DNA of 64,000 bases from Arabidopsis thaliana. Taxonomy: Eukaryota > Streptophyta > Magnoliopsida > Brassicales > Brassicaceae. The notes under the pieces are model-generated. The model was not told where the DNA came from, ran no database searches, and saw nothing but the letters and a program-made list of their open reading frames with translations. Below are positions 46,994 to 61,031 of this stretch, piece by piece. Position numbers and translations under genes: made by a program. The stretch covers positions 19,205,971 through 19,269,970 of the forward strand of contig NC_003070.9 in assembly GCF_000001735.4 (NCBI RefSeq). Reading direction: 5' to 3'. How positions within the stretch are numbered: the first letter of the stretch is position 1; each line of letters opens with the position of its first letter.

Positions 46994-49900
46994 CTACCGA
47001 GCCGTTGGGCTCAGTTCGGTATCAAAGGTCAAGCTCACTTCTATGGAACTCTTCGAGTCCATATCCCGACTCGCTCCTCCCCTTGAATTTTCTGATGCTA
47101 TACACTCGTTTAGTTCAATAACAACTTGGGACATGGTCGGTCTTCTTGCTGAAGAAGGATTGAGACAACTCATGGCTAGCTCAACAGCTTTCCAAACAGA
47201 ACCAGAATCATAATCTTCATTTAAATTAGGATCCATGATACTGTTGATGTCTCCTTTTGTAAGCATTACTCCTACCCATTCTGCTATATGTGGCTTTTCA
47301 CGGCTTTTGTCGATCACGGGTCGATTTGTGATAAGCTCCAACAATACAATCCCAAAACTATAAACATCACTCTTTTCTGTCAACCAATTTGTTTTATAGT
47401 ATCTGGAAAACAAAATACGAGGAAATTATAAACTTTCTTTCTCATTAAAAACAATAATAATATTTTAAGCCATAATACTTACTCGGGATCAAGATATCCA
47501 GGCGTTCCAGCAACAACTGTTGACACATGAGTTTCACCTTCAATTGGAAATGACCTTGAAAGCCCAAAATCAGCTAGTTTGGCTTGGAAGTGTTCGTTCA
47601 GCAATATATTTGTGGTTTTGACATCTCTATGAACCATTGGTGGTTTGCATCCATTATGCAAGTACTCAAGTCCTAGGCCACAACAATCATATTCATTTAT
47701 AGCAAATAAACAAAAAAAAATGGAAAATGTAAGGTGGTAATCTCTAAACAAACCTTGTGCAGACTCGACGACTATTTTCAGTCTAGTTCCCCAATTCAAA
47801 GTAAACCGGTTACGTGTTCCTGGTTATTAAAAGAAAATGTCAAATTCTAATGTTATCTCCACATAACTAAGAAAAAAAAACCAGTCTCATATTTGTTTTA
47901 TACCTGACATATGTTCTTTTAGATCTCCATTGGCCATGTATTCATAGATAAGAGCCATGTTCTCTCCTTCGTCGCAGTACCCAACAAGACCGACCAAGTT
48001 CTTGTGATGAACTCTAAGAAGAAGTTCTACCTAAACACCAAACCAGAACTCACGTCACATGTTCAAGCTTAGAAAAGGTTGAATCAACTCTAAGAAGAAG
48101 TTCTATCAGTTCAAGATTAAGATGAAGGTGAGAGCTTACCTCCGCTTTAAATTCTTTATATCCTTGAGACGATGAATGGGAGAGTATCTTAACAGCTACT
48201 TGTTCTGTACCGTTCACAAAACCATGATAAACCATTCCAAACCCTCCTTTTCCAAGGATTCTTTGGAAGTTATTTGTCATTATCGCAACTTGTGAGTAAG
48301 TAAACCTTCTATTCTTTGTCACTATTGCCGGTTCAGATGATCTTGGCGATCTACCATCTGATGCTTGCATATAAGATGGTGGTGGTCCTAAGGTTTCAAG
48401 AAAAACATGTAGTCAGACTTAGTACTTAATTTTGATAATTATGTATGTTGATTACTCTTGAGCTTATTGATAATATACCTTCAACTTTTGGTGACTTTTT
48501 CTTTCTAAGAATGAAAAACAGAACCAATGCACCTATAAGAACAGCTATTGAAGCAATTGATGCAACAACTGGCACTATGACACTCTTTTTCTTGTGTCCA
48601 TCCTCTCCTTTTTTCACACATGAATCAGCTGTGCAAAGAAGATGAGGGTTTCCTTCGACACTGCAAAAATGTGTGTGATGTTAAAGACACCTAATAATTA
48701 CATCAATCGGCGTGATAACAATCAAAAAGAAAGAAACAAAATTTTTTACTTTAACTTCATTCCTTTCTTCTGAAGAAGTGAGGGAGGAACTGAGCCACTT
48801 AGATTATTACCACTTAAGTTTCTGTTGGAGTAGAAAAAAGTCAAAAACTATTTTAAAAAATCTAACCAAAATAAAAAATAAAATTTGTAGTGTCTTATTA
48901 TAAACTTACATGACCAAGAGTGATTTAATGTCCCCTAAGAAATCAGGTATTTCTCCAGTCAAATTGTTATCTGACAAGTCCCTACGTACCGATCACAAAG
49001 AAGAACCAAGCCATCAAAATAAGATTCATTTCCAAAGGCAAACAAAAAATTAGCTTGAGATATACTTACAGTTCTTGCAGGTTAGTTAGATTCTGAATGG
49101 CTTGGGTGATGCTCCCAGTTAGTCCACTTGAAGATAAGTCTCTAGAGAACAAAAGTGTAAGATATTAGTATAAAATTGACATGATTCAAAATTGATAAAA
49201 ATTGTATTGATTAATTTATCTCACAAGGAAGTGATGATTGGTGATGTCGAATTATCGGAGTTGTTGCAATTTAGACCATCCCACAAAAACAGTTTGGGGA
49301 CACATGGATCTCCTTGCCAACTAATTCTACTAATTCCATACGTATCTTGAACATTCTTGATTGCATCAACTGTAAAGCTTGGTGATATCAAGAATCAAAA
49401 CATAAACACAACAAAGTTTGTAAATAAGATCAATAATGTAAAGAATCAACATACCGTCATCTCCATTAGTCTCCATCTGCGGGAAATCAATCACGGTGAA
49501 AGCCTCGATAGCATTAAGTAAAGGTGGAAGGGTAGATTTAAGTGTCTTCACAACCTGCAAAAGGCATGCACCTCCATCGCATTGCTCAGGGATTTTGTCG
49601 TATATGGTTTCGGTTTTTAGTGGTTTAGGACTATAAGGTCCATATGTATATATTCCATTCATCGTCACATTGAATTCCCTTGCATCGTTGGCTCTTAAAG
49701 TCTGAAGCTCTGCAAAGTGCATGTAGGAGTAAAACTTTGTAGTAGGAGGCTCTACTGTCCATGTAATGTTCAAGGTGTCGTTAGCCTTAATTGGCGTTGC
49801 GGCTTTTGCCATTACACTTTGTGGTAGTTCATAAGTAAGACTTGTGTTTACATCGAGAGTCGTAGTTACTTGTGTCCATGAGTTGTCGAAGTACGGGTAC

Positions 49901-50813
49901 CATTTACGATCATAGACATCATCCGGGAACCTGCACAATCATGTATTAGATCACATTACTAATCTGACATATGACTTTCCATCATTTTAAACGCAACAAC
50001 ATGACATGTAAAATATTGCTTTGTTCTTGTCAAGAATTTTTATTCTATTTTTATAACATACTGTATATAAATGCAAATGACCAATCGACTTATGAGTATA
50101 TAACATGAAACTTTCAGTCGGTTCTTACCTTATACGAGTACTTGAATTGCTAATATACACCCTGAATAAGTAATTCAGTGATTCGCCTTGAGTAACGTAC
50201 ATGTTTTTCTTCATCGGTCGTAGCTCCAAAACATTTATAAAAGGTATACTTATTCCAGTCTTAATAAGACATACCTGTAAAGAATTGGTTTTGGTCACAT
50301 GAATGATCTCCTTTATAGTATCATTACTACTCACCGTAGTCCACAAATTCGGACCGAAGTAAAGGTCGAAGTTTGGCCCAACATTAAGACCATCGTAATT
50401 TCCATATACGAATGTGGCCTTGATCAGATAGTTGGTGTCGCTGGTGACATTTAGATTGTAGCAGTTTCGTACTCCCTCTGGAAAATATCTCAGTGTCAAA
50501 GTCGGCTTATCGGCGAGCGGTTCGAATTCCTTGGCGATTCTACCGGGTTTCCCAACGTTGACTAGACCGTCATCTGATGTATATGTTAAACCAGTTTTGG
50601 CTTCATTGTAAGGAGACTCACGAGGTGCCAAACCACAATCCACACTAATGAATCCTAATAAGACAATTAAAGAAATAATGACTTATAATCTATGAAACCG
50701 TATATACATATATTGATTGAAGTGACAAATTTGTACGTACCAATTTGATCCTGAGCATGAACGATATGAAGCATCAGCAAAAAAGTGGCAACTAACACAC
50801 AATGTCTCTCCAT
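46994..50813 (-). CDS. SIF2: Malectin-like LRR receptor kinase (SIF2 / At1g51850-like)
   Basis: Thirteen exons: 50741-50813, 50129-50654, 49455-49930, 49225-49369, 49070-49141, 48910-48981, 48750-48821, 48479-48660, 48140-48387, 47904-48030, 47754-47819, 47483-47672, 46994-47402; 2658 nt, 885 residues. Signal peptide MERHCVLV...VHAQDQIG, malectin-like domain, WQGDPC, LRRs, helix, intact kinase (GKGGFG, VAVKI, HRDVK, DFG). It is the least disturbed of the SIF copies: all introns are short and the exon 2-3 intron is 198 bp. Sequence after its stop (TAGTTTACATAAATTCATA) gives the best reference for the original SIF4 3' flank. SIF2 is known as a regulator of basal pathogen defence; the name is recalled. 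Confidence 0.9.
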
Positions 50814-51663
50814 TGTTCTCCTTACTGTCCACAGGAGAGCTTTTTTTTAAGATAGCAAGTTATGCATATGAGAATATGACTATATGAGCTATACTACTCA
50901 AAAGTCCAAGTCAACTGCTTATAACATAATTGAAATTGAATAAATTAATTGATTGAGAATATGTTTTCACGATGCAAAATGATTCGATAGAGCAAGTTGA
51001 GTGAAAATGATATAAGAAGTAGTATTTGTTTTTCGTCAACAATGACAAGAGTTATTATTGTTATGTTCTTTAGAACAAAAAACACCGTTGACTATAAGTA
51101 AACTCAAAACAACGGTGTATTATCAATCCACATAATGTAATTTCGGTGTATTATTACTATTAATCCACAAATGTTCTCATGAATTTGTTGACTTTGACTT
51201 TTGTATGGCAATTCGTTGGTTGATTTGTCTCTTTGTTTGTGTCTTTGGCGTCCTGGATGAATCCAACGTCAAAAGTCAACGATCATGTTTGAGAAGTCTC
51301 CTATATCAATGTGGGCGTGGCCTGTAATGTTTGTGCATGCCAATGCAACCTCCAATGATTTTAGTCAGCCCTTGACTTCTAAATGTGTATGATTCCGAAA
51401 ATTGAGCTGTCACTAGTTGTTAACTAGCTTGATGCATTAATACGTAAAAATTAAAATAAAGAGTATTACATAATTAATCCTTTTAAGAAAAATATTTATA
51501 TAGTAACACACAAAAAGTTTCAAAACAGAGTAATCAAAACACCTGCACCCACGAAGATAGAATGTACATTGTTTCTTCAAAACATACATTGGGAAATACA
51601 CAAAGAAACAAAATAACAACAAGATTGCTTTCCCATAAAATCACATAAAAGAATTTCTCAAAT
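50814..51663. promoter_or_regulatory. SIF2 upstream region
   Basis: Contains a diverged W-box pair (GTTGACTATAAGTAAACTC, about 51086), the shared block GTTGACTTTGACTTTTGTATGGCA (51187-51210), and GCCCTTGACTTC near 51367. Several TTGAC cores within 600 bp of the start codon fit WRKY control. The right part is the 3' flank of the At1g51860-like gene. Confidence 0.5.
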
Positions 51664-54600
51664 TTATCTGGCTCCAGGAGCAAAGTCAGAAGTAGAAGAG
51701 AGACTATAGTCAACAGAACCCATTGAGTACATCTCTTCACTACCTTGCCGCCTTGCATTTTCTAAGGCCACACAGTCGTTTAGCTCCATCACAACGTGTG
51801 CCATTGTTGGTCTCCGGTTCGAAGATGGGTTCACACAGGCCAGAGCTAGCTCCACAATCTTCCATGCACCGTTTGTATCATAGTCCCCCATCAGTTTCGG
51901 GTCAACGATGCTCTTGATGTCTCCTTTAGTGAGCATGAACCCAACCCAGTCATTGATGTGAGGTCTCTCCCGGGTTTTATCTATCACAGGCTGGTTTGTG
52001 ACTATCTCTAATAGCACTACACCGAAGCTGTACACGTCACTCTTCTCGCTTAGCCAGTTTGTTCTGTAGTACCTGAAAATAATATAAGATGAATAATATA
52101 AATTTCATATAAGTATTTGGCTTCAACAACACAACTCTTAAAATTTGATTGAGCTCACTCACTCCGGGTCTAGGTAACCAGGTGTACCCGCAACCACTGT
52201 CGAAACATGACATTCGCCATCGATTGGGAAAGATCTCGAGAGCCCAAAGTCGGCTAGTTTTGCTCCACACCGCTCATTCAATAAAATGTTAGTAGTTTTA
52301 ACATCTCTATGTACCATAGGAGGCCTACATCCATTGTGCAGATACTCCAGCCCTGTCACAAAATGTGTTTGCTTATGTAGAGTTTGCTTTCATACATCAT
52401 AAAATGAACATCAAGAAACAATATTTTTTGGTAATGAGTCAAACAAAGGTAGAGAGAATAAGTCAAAACTTTGTTCACCTTGTGCAGCCTCTACAGCTAT
52501 TTGCATCCTGTTTTCCCAGGTAAGGACATTGCCTCCACGTTTTCCTATTTTATTTTTAAACCACGGAAGATTCGACTATATCAGAGTCTCTTTTTTTTGG
52601 CAAAAAAACTCAGATCAGTCTCTAAATTAAAAATGTTACCTGACATATTCTCCCTCAGGTCTCCATTTGCCATATATTCATAAATCAGAGCCAAGTTGTC
52701 TCCATCATCACAGTAACCCACAAGTCCCACCAAATGTCTATGGTGAACTCTTAAAAGAAGTTCAACCTACGAAAGATATCAAAGTGTCCCATGACAACTT
52801 CATAACTGAGAAAGTAATATTTTAAAAAAAAGGATTAACAAAACCATTTTTTCTTGAAGTACCTCTGCTTTGAACTCTTTATAACCTTGAGCTGATGAAT
52901 GAGAAAGCATTTTCACTGCCACTTCAGCACCATCCAAGTTTCCATGATACACTGTTCCAAAGCCTCCTTTGCCAAGAACTCTCTCGAAGTTATTAGTCAT
53001 CTTCAGTACCTCTGGATACGTGATCTTGCGTTCCCTTGTTATGATTGATGGATTGGATGATCTTGTCTCACTTTTAACTATACCGGGAGTGACTAATGGG
53101 GGTGGTCCTGGAGCTGTAAAATAAGATAAAAACATGTGAAATGAAAGAGCAAAAGTTTTCATTTTTCACTAATATCAAGACCTGGTGGAGATTCATACAC
53201 TTATGAGCTTTCACATTTTTCCTTTTAATGACAAAAAATATGGCTAAGATAACGAGCAGAGCGAACACGCCAGCCACTGACGCTGCGATAGCAACCATGG
53301 GAACCTTTTTACTCTCTTTTTTGGGAGTCAGAGTCAGGTTTTCACCCAAACTGTAATCATTAAAAATGATGGAAAACAGAAAAGAAAACAAAAAAAGAGA
53401 TTAGAATAGAGTTATTGTAGCACTACATATAACTTATAAGGACTGTTCAGAGGAGTGTGGTCATCTTACATTAGTGTTAAAGATTTGCTGTTTACCCTTT
53501 GCTGAAGAGAGTCTGGAATTGCTGTGAGATTAAGGTTCGGGTTTCCACTTAAGTTTCTGTGAATGAAAAGACTAAATCTTTCAAAGCAAAACAATAAGTG
53601 CAGTGAAAGACTGAGAGAGTATGTGAAAAGAAACTCACATGAGTTTCAACGACTTCATCTCAGCAAAAAATGTTGGAATATCTCCTGATAAATCATTATT
53701 TGATAAATCTCTGTTCATTAAACAGAGAAACCAAAGTTTTAGCAGAACTATTATATTACAGAATCCCATAGAAATAAAGCGTACTAAGTTTATCGGTGTT
53801 GCAGTTCGGATGCTTACAATACTGTCAACAGTGTTAGCTTGGATATGTCAGATGTTATAGAACCTGTCAACTCGCTCCCATTCAAGTTCCTAAAGTTTGT
53901 GAAACAAGAAAAGTATCCATAATTGTTAGAATTTTGTGAAAGAACCAAAACTAGAGAACCTTGTGATAAAGAATACGTAACATACAAGGATATGATTCTT
54001 GATCCCTCGGAGTCCGGATAACTACAATTTAAACCTTCCCACCGATAAAGCTGAGGAGCACACGGATCTCCTTGCCAGCTTATCTTTTTGCTTAAACCAT
54101 ATGTTTCTTTGATGTTCATCATAGCAGAAACTGATCATCACATTGAAAACTATTCACAAAAACCAAAAAGAAAAGTTTTAAAAAGACAGTACTATTTCTT
54201 TTAAAGAAAGACCACACTTGCCTTCATCTTTGTTTGTCTCTAGCTGTAGAATGTCTACGACTGTATAAATCTCGAGGGCGTTGAGAAGGGGAGGCAGAGT
54301 TGAGTTACCCGTCATTGCGAATGTGAAATTAAATATCCCATTTGAAGAACTCACTGCCCTTGGATTAAAGATCGTTGAAATGCTGAGATTAGGAGGCCTC
54401 AAATAGCTGAACCAACGTAGACCACCATTGTAAGTAATGTTGAATTCTCTGGTTTCATTTGCTGTAAGATTCTGGACTTCGGCGAAATGCATATATACAT
54501 ATGATTGTGCGGTGTTCTCATCAAGAGTCCACCATAAGAGCCATGGCTCACTAGCATTTTTAGGGACAGCAGCTGTCTTCATCACGGATTGAGGCATGTC

Positions 54601-55509
54601 ATAGGAGTTACTTGTATCGATCGGGAGGTCTGTACTTATCCAGACGGTTTCATCATCTGTGAATGAATTCCAAACACGGTCATGTATGTCCTCATCATAC
54701 CTAAAGAGATGATCTTTTAGTTAACTTATAACACACACAAAGGACAAGAAGTAAAAAACTCTTCGTTGCCTACAAATATTACCTAATGAAAGATGATGAA
54801 CTGGATGGAAAGTATACTCTGGCGAACAACATCAATGATCCACTTTGCGTGAGATAACTTTCATTGTTCAATGGACGAACCTCCAGCGACGAAATGAATG
54901 GTGTCGTCGGTCCAGTCTTAACAAGACAAACTTCAAGACTATCTTGTGGTACGACATGGATTATCTCATGCATAGAAGTATTTGTTACTCCTAGTATTTT
55001 AACAGACGACCATTTGTTAGGACCGATATGAAGATCAAAACTTGGGAACTGATTCAGGCCATCATAATTCCCATACACAAAGGTTCCTCTGATCAAATAT
55101 TTGTTGTTTGCCGTGAGGTTGACATTGTAACAGTTTCTTTGACCTACAGGGAAGCTTCTCACGGCCCAAACCTGTTGCTGAAACTGAGTTTTGTATGCAT
55201 CATTGATCTTTCCGACCAATCCACTGTCGATGTAATCCACGTCTGATTTGTATGTTATATTCGTCGACTTCTCTGTATAAGTAGTTTCCTTAGGCACCAA
55301 CCCACAATCCAAACTAATAAATCCTGTACATGATCAAAACAAGATATATAATCATCAAAGGAAACCCTTAAAAACATCTAATTGTGACCAAAACAGAGCA
55401 ATCAAAACATCATCATGTTTTAAGAACCTGCTTGATTTTGAGCTTCCACTGATCTCAAAACGGTAAAAGCTATGATCAAAAGATGCAAAAACCAGTGAAG
55501 AGATTTCAT
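51664..55509 (-). CDS. Malectin-like LRR receptor kinase (At1g51860-like)
   Basis: Thirteen exons: 55428-55509, 54783-55323, 54222-54700, 53986-54130, 53818-53889, 53639-53710, 53470-53556, 53199-53350, 52863-53113, 52640-52766, 52479-52544, 52163-52352, 51664-52072; 2673 nt, 890 residues. Signal peptide MKSLHWFL...VEAQNQAG, malectin-like domain, WQGDPC, LRRs (the last exon is 87 nt, not 72), helix, and an intact kinase ([28 protein letters not shown]). The intron after exon 3 starts GCAAGT, a GC-AG intron. Together with its neighbour it forms a subgroup with a longer malectin exon (541 nt against 526) and a Pro-rich juxtamembrane start (PGPPPL). Confidence 0.9.
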
Positions 55510-56487
55510 TTTCCTGGGTAGGTGGTCTTATTCAGAGGAGGTTATTATTCATTGTTCATTGCTGTTCATGAACAAAGAATGAAGATAACATAATATTGGT
55601 CAATTTGTGCTAAAAGTCTTCAACATTAGATTATAACAGCACCCTTACTTGCCTACGACATTCTTTCTGGTTTCAGGCGTGGGAAAGTTTCAATTATGTA
55701 AACTAAGATCACAGAAAAATGTGAAATCAAATATTAAACAAGGAAAAAAAGAGAACAAGTACAGCGTGTCACTTGGATTGCAGAGTCTTGCACTTTCTTT
55801 TTTTTGGCTAAACCAAAAATCAATCAACAAATGACAAGAGTTATTTAGTGGTCGAAAACATTCTCTTATGTCGTTTTAAGTCTAGATCACCAAACAGTTG
55901 ACTAAGTCAACTCAAAATTAAGAGGCTGTTTATTTTCCAGATAAGAGACGTGCATTATTAAACCACAACCTTCAAAGAATGATCTTACGTACTCGTTGAC
56001 GTTGACTTTTGTATTGCATTGTTTGATCTGTCTGTCTGTCTCTTTGTGTCTTTTTGGTTCTGTATGGATGAAGTTTCGTGATTAAATAAACGAGCATAAA
56101 AAGTCTTCGTAGTGTCTCTTTAAGAAGTCTCTTAAAACTATAAGTTATATCTCTGAAACTCGAATTGTGTCGAGTTTTATTTATCATATGGTTTGTGCAT
56201 GCCAGTTGAAATCTGCATATGCCAATACTACCTCCAACTCCAATGATTTTAGTTAGCCGTTGACTTCTGATTTATAGTATTTAAGATTTATGAAAAAAAA
56301 TTCTTAGACAAATATTTCTCTTTATTTTCTCAGAGAAATCTCTAAATACCAAAAGTGTTAGAGAGTAATATAAACTAAGTATCAGGGCAGAGTACTCAAA
56401 ACAGAGTATTGAGCAGCGCAACAAACTAGAGTTATAAACCAAAACATACACATAAAGAACCTTGTGATTATTCAACAGAATCTACAA
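55510..56487. promoter_or_regulatory. Upstream region of the At1g51860-like gene
   Basis: Holds the perfect palindromic W-box pair GTTGACTAAGTCAAC at 55897-55911, about 390 bp before the start, and the shared block with GTTGACGTTGACTTTTGTA (55994-56013). GCCGTTGACTTCTGA near 56251 adds another TTGAC. ORFs here are chance. Confidence 0.5.
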
Positions 56488-56770
56488 AGATAACTGCAGT
56501 TTACACTCTCCCGTCGATATATCTGAGAAGAACATGAATCTTCCAGCTTGATAATTATCAAAGCAGAAACTGATCATATGACAAACCAAATAAAAAATAA
56601 TATTAGAAAACATATTGCTTAAAGAATGGGTTTAAGACGTTCATCTTGGTCTGTCTTAAGCTGTGGAATGTTTAAGACTTTATATATCTATATCTTGAGG
56701 TCATTTATAAGAATGAAGAGTTCGGTTACCAGTCATCGCAAAATTGAAATATATAAGTAAGAGTACAAAT
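56488..56770 (-). pseudogene. Relic of receptor-kinase exons 4 and 3 next to a live copy
   Basis: On the + strand, ACTCTCCCGTCGATATATCTGAG matches exon 4, CAAAGCAGAAACTGATCATA matches the exon 4 start and acceptor, and TCTTGGTCTGTCTTAAGCTGTGGAATG through TACCAGTCATCGCAAAATTGAAAT matches the end of exon 3 of both neighbouring genes, with the intervening intron kept. The exon 4 copy has an internal deletion covering the GDPC codons. It lies about 140 bp beyond the stop codon of the At1g51870-like gene, between stretches that align with the 3' flank of the At1g51860-like gene. Confidence 0.65.
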
Positions 56771-56908
56771 AGTTTTTACACGAAGGAGATTATAGAATGT
56801 TCATTGCTTCTTCAAAACTTACATTGGGAAATTCGCAAGGGAAATTAAAAAAAAAAAAAAGGAAATAAGATAGCTTTCCATGAAATCACATCATAGGTAT
56901 TTTTATAT

Positions 56909-59900
56909 TTATCTTGCCCCGGGGGAAAATTCGGAAGCAGACGTGTGACTAAAGTTAGTAGAACTTCTTGTGTACATCTCTTCACTACCTTGTCGCCTTG
57001 CATTTTCAAAGGCCACACACTCGTTTAGCTCAATCACAACGTGTGCCATTGTTGGTCTTAGGTTCGAAGACGGGTTCACACAGGCAAGACCCAGCTCCAC
57101 AATCTTCCATGCACCGTTTGTGTCATAGTCCCCCATCAGTTTTGGGTCGACGATGCTCTTGATGTCTCCTTTACTGAGCATGAAGCCAACCCATTCATTG
57201 ATGTGAGGTCTCTCTCTTGTTTGATTTATAACAGGCTGGTTTGTGACTATCTCTAATAGCACTACACCGAAGCTGTACACGTCACTCTTCTCGCTTAGCC
57301 AGTTTGTTCTGTAATACCTGAAGAGAGTATCAAATGAATAAAAAAATTCATACCCTTATTTGGTCTCAACCAGAAAATCTGAAAAAATTAATAAATCTAC
57401 TCACTCAGGGTCTAGGTACCCAGGTGTACCCGCAACGACTGTTGAGACATGACATTCACCATCGATTGGAAAAGATCTAGAGAGCCCAAAGTCGGCTAGT
57501 TTCGCTCCACACTGTGCATTCAATAAGATGTTAGTAGTTTTAACATCTCTATGGACCATTGGAGGCGTACATCCATTGTGCAGATACTCCAGTCCTGTTA
57601 CAAGTAGTTCTTGTATTTGTCAATTTTGCTTTCAGACATCATAAAAGAATAACATCAAGAAACAATATTTTTTCGTAATGACTCAGACAATGGTAGAGGG
57701 AATAAGTCGATTTTTGTTCACCTTGTGCAGCCTCTACAGCTATTTGCATCCTGTTTTCCCAGGTAAGGACATTGCCTCCACGTTTTCCTATACCAGGTTT
57801 AGATTTTTAAACCATGGAAAGAGTTGGATTCGATTAAATCAGAGTCTCTAAGTTAAAAGGGTTACCTAACATATTCTCCCTCAGGTCTCCATTTGCCATA
57901 TATTCATAAATCAGAGCCAAGTTATCTCCATCATCACAGTAACCCACAAGTCCCACCAAATGTCTGTGGTGAACTCTTAAAAGAAGTTCAACCTAATAAG
58001 AAAGATAAGAAAATGAGAAACTTGATGTTTAAGAAAAAAAAAAGGACTAACGGATCCACTTCTTGTTTAAGTACCTCTGCTTTGAACTCTTTATAACCTT
58101 GAGCCGATGAGTGCGAGAGCATTTTCACAGCTACTTGAGCATCTTCCATGTTTCCATGATATACTGTTCCAAACCCTCCTTTACCAAGAACTCTCTCGAA
58201 GTTATTAGTCATCTTCAATACCTGAGGATATGTGATCTTGCGATCTTTTCTCATGATTGATGGATTGGATGATCTTGTCTCACTTTTAGCTGTACCACTA
58301 GTGACTGATAAGGGTGGTCCTGGTAGGTAAATTCGTAAAAAAAATGAATAAGCTAAATCAGAAAGTTTTCATTTTAATTAATTCTCAAGTCCCACTCTAG
58401 TGATTCATTCATATCATACCTTCAGCACTTTTCCCTTTTTTTCCTTTAACAATGAAAAAGATGGCCAATATAACTATCAGAGCAAACACGCCAGCCACTG
58501 ATGCTGCGATAGGAACTATGGGAACCTTTTTACTCTCTTTTTTGGCTGTGGGATTCATTTTAACCTTTTCACCCAAACTGTTATTATTAAAAGTGATTTG
58601 AAAAAAAAAAAACCAAAAAAAAAGAGATTAGATAGATGTATATTGTTGCAATACATAAAAGAACTGTTGAAGGGAGTATGATAGTCTTACATTAGTGTTA
58701 AAGATTTGTTGTTTACCCTTTGCTGAAGAGAGTCTGGAACTGTGAGATTGAGCTTCGGATTTCCGCTTAAGTTTCTATCGATGAAAAGACAACTTCATAT
58801 GAGTTTGTGACAAGAAGAGCAAGTACAAGAAGAGAGAGGTTGTGACAAGATGCTCACATGAGTTTCAACAACTTCATATCCGTAAAAAATTCCGGAATCT
58901 CTCCTGATAAATCATTATTTGATAAATCTCTGCTCATTAAAACAGAGAAAATGCACGAGTTATTACTTTTTCACATCTCAATAACGCATAATTAAGGAAT
59001 ATTAAGTTTATCAGTGTTACAATTCGGATACTTACAGCTCGCTCAACTGTGTTAGCTTGGTTATGTCAGATGTTATGGTACCGTTCAACCCGCTCGCATT
59101 CAAGTTCCTAATGGTTGCGAAACAAAACAAGTATCCATAATGGTTAGGCTTAGTGAAAGCGTCAGAAACTAAAGAACCTTGTCATGAAGAATACAAAACA
59201 TACAAGGATATAATCCGTGATGCCTCGGTGTCCGGATAACTACAATCTAGACCTTCCCACCGATACAGCTGAGGAGCACATGGATCTCCCTGCCAGCTTA
59301 TCTTTTTGCTCAAATCATAAGTCGTTTTGATGTTCATCATAGCAGAAACTGATCATCATATTCAAACTTATCTCAAAAACCAAAAAAAAAAAAAAAAAAC
59401 TTTAAACCGATCAAAGAATGGCATACGAACCTTCATCCTTGTCTGTCTGAAGCTGTAGAATTTCTAGACCTGTATATATCTCGAGGGCGTTGATAAGGGG
59501 TGGAAGAGTTGAGTTACTAGTCATTTCGAAAGTGAAATTATACTCGCCATTTGATGAAGTCAAGGGGACTTGACTGAACATCGTTAGAATGCTGAGTTTG
59601 TTAGGCCTAAACTGGGAAAACCAAAGCTTGCCACCATTGTAAGTAATGTCGAATTCTCTAAGGTCATTGGCTTTTAAATCCTGAATTTCTGCGAAATGCA
59701 TATATACATATGACAGAGCAGTGGTGTTATCTATAGTCCACACTAAGCTCCATGGCGCACTAGCATCTTTAGGGATAGCAGCAGTCTTCATTACGAATTG
59801 AGGCACGTCATATAAGTTATTTGTTTGGACCTGGAGGTCCGTGCTTATCGATGAGGAATCATCATCTGAAACTGGATTCCATACTCGGTCGTGTATGTCC

Positions 59901-61031
59901 TCATCGTACCTGAAGAAATGCTCATTTAAGTTAACTCGAAACACACTATTATATATGAACCTTTGTTAAAGGTAAAAGACAAGAATGAGTTAAGCAAAAG
60001 CTTCCCTTTAACCCCACTCCCTCTTTGAGAATTAGGTTAATTGTTGGAGTTTAATTCTTTATTAATCATCAGAAAGAATTATACCTAAACCTAATGTCAA
60101 AAAGAAAAATCACCAACCCTAAACCTAATGTCAAAAAGAAATACGTAATTGCTATTAAATTAAAAAGAAACCACCAAAACAAATTAATTTAAACGTTCTA
60201 AGACTACCCTAATCATCCTAACCAGTCTTGTATCACACACAAAGAACAAAACGAAGACAAAAATTATGGTTGCCTAACAAGATTTATTATTTCTTACCTG
60301 ACGATAGATGTTGAATCAGATGGAAAATATACTCTATTTTGCAAGACCATTGATCCACTTTCCGCGATGTAAATGTTATTTATCAACGGACGCAATTCCA
60401 ATGACGAAATGAACGGTGTCGTCTTTCCTGTCTTAACAAGACAGACTTGAAGACGTTTTTGTGTTAAGACATGGATTATCTCGGGCATTACGGTATCTGT
60501 TACTCCTACTATGTTAACAGAGGTCCATTTGCTAGCACCAATGTGAAGGTCAAAGCTTGGGGATTGATTCAAGCCGTCATAATTCCCATACAAAAAAGTT
60601 CCTCTGATCAAATATGTGCTGTTCACGGTAAGGTTGAAGTTGTAACAGTTTCTTTCACCCTCAGGGAAGCTTCTCAAGGCCCAAAGCGGTTGTTGAACCA
60701 GTGTCTTGTGTGCATCATTGATCTTCCCGACCAATCCGCTGTCGGTGTAATTTGCGTCTGATTTGTATGTTATATTCGTCGACGTTTCCACATAAGTGGT
60801 TTCCTTAGGCACCAACCCACAATCCAAGCTGATGAATCCTGTTCATCATGAACAATAGAAAATATAAAACACTTTCCAAAGAATGGTTAAAAATTCAATT
60901 GTGTTTTTTTTTTCCTGCAAAACAAAAACATCATCATATTATCAAGAACCTGCTTGATCTTGAGCTTCGACGGGTCTCGAAACTGTAAAAGATACGATCA
61001 TAAAGAGCAAACAAAAATGAAGAGACTTCAT
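56909..61031 (-). CDS. Malectin-like LRR receptor kinase (At1g51870-like)
   Basis: Thirteen exons: 60950-61031, 60298-60838, 59431-59909, 59204-59348, 59036-59107, 58858-58929, 58691-58774, 58420-58577, 58075-58319, 57866-57992, 57722-57787, 57405-57594, 56909-57317; 2670 nt, 889 residues. Signal peptide MKSLHFCL...VEAQDQAG, malectin-like domain, WQGDPC, LRRs, helix, intact kinase (GKGGFG, VAVKM, HRDVK, DFG). Nearest relative here is the At1g51860-like gene, sharing start MKSLH, exon sizes and the 3' flank. The intron between malectin exons 2 and 3 is 388 bp of unremarkable AT-rich DNA. Confidence 0.9.

Noticed and set aside
51723..51917. + strand ORF opposite the last kinase exon (similar one at 56968-57162)
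   Set aside because: Conserved only because the kinase on the other strand is conserved; a typical antisense shadow.
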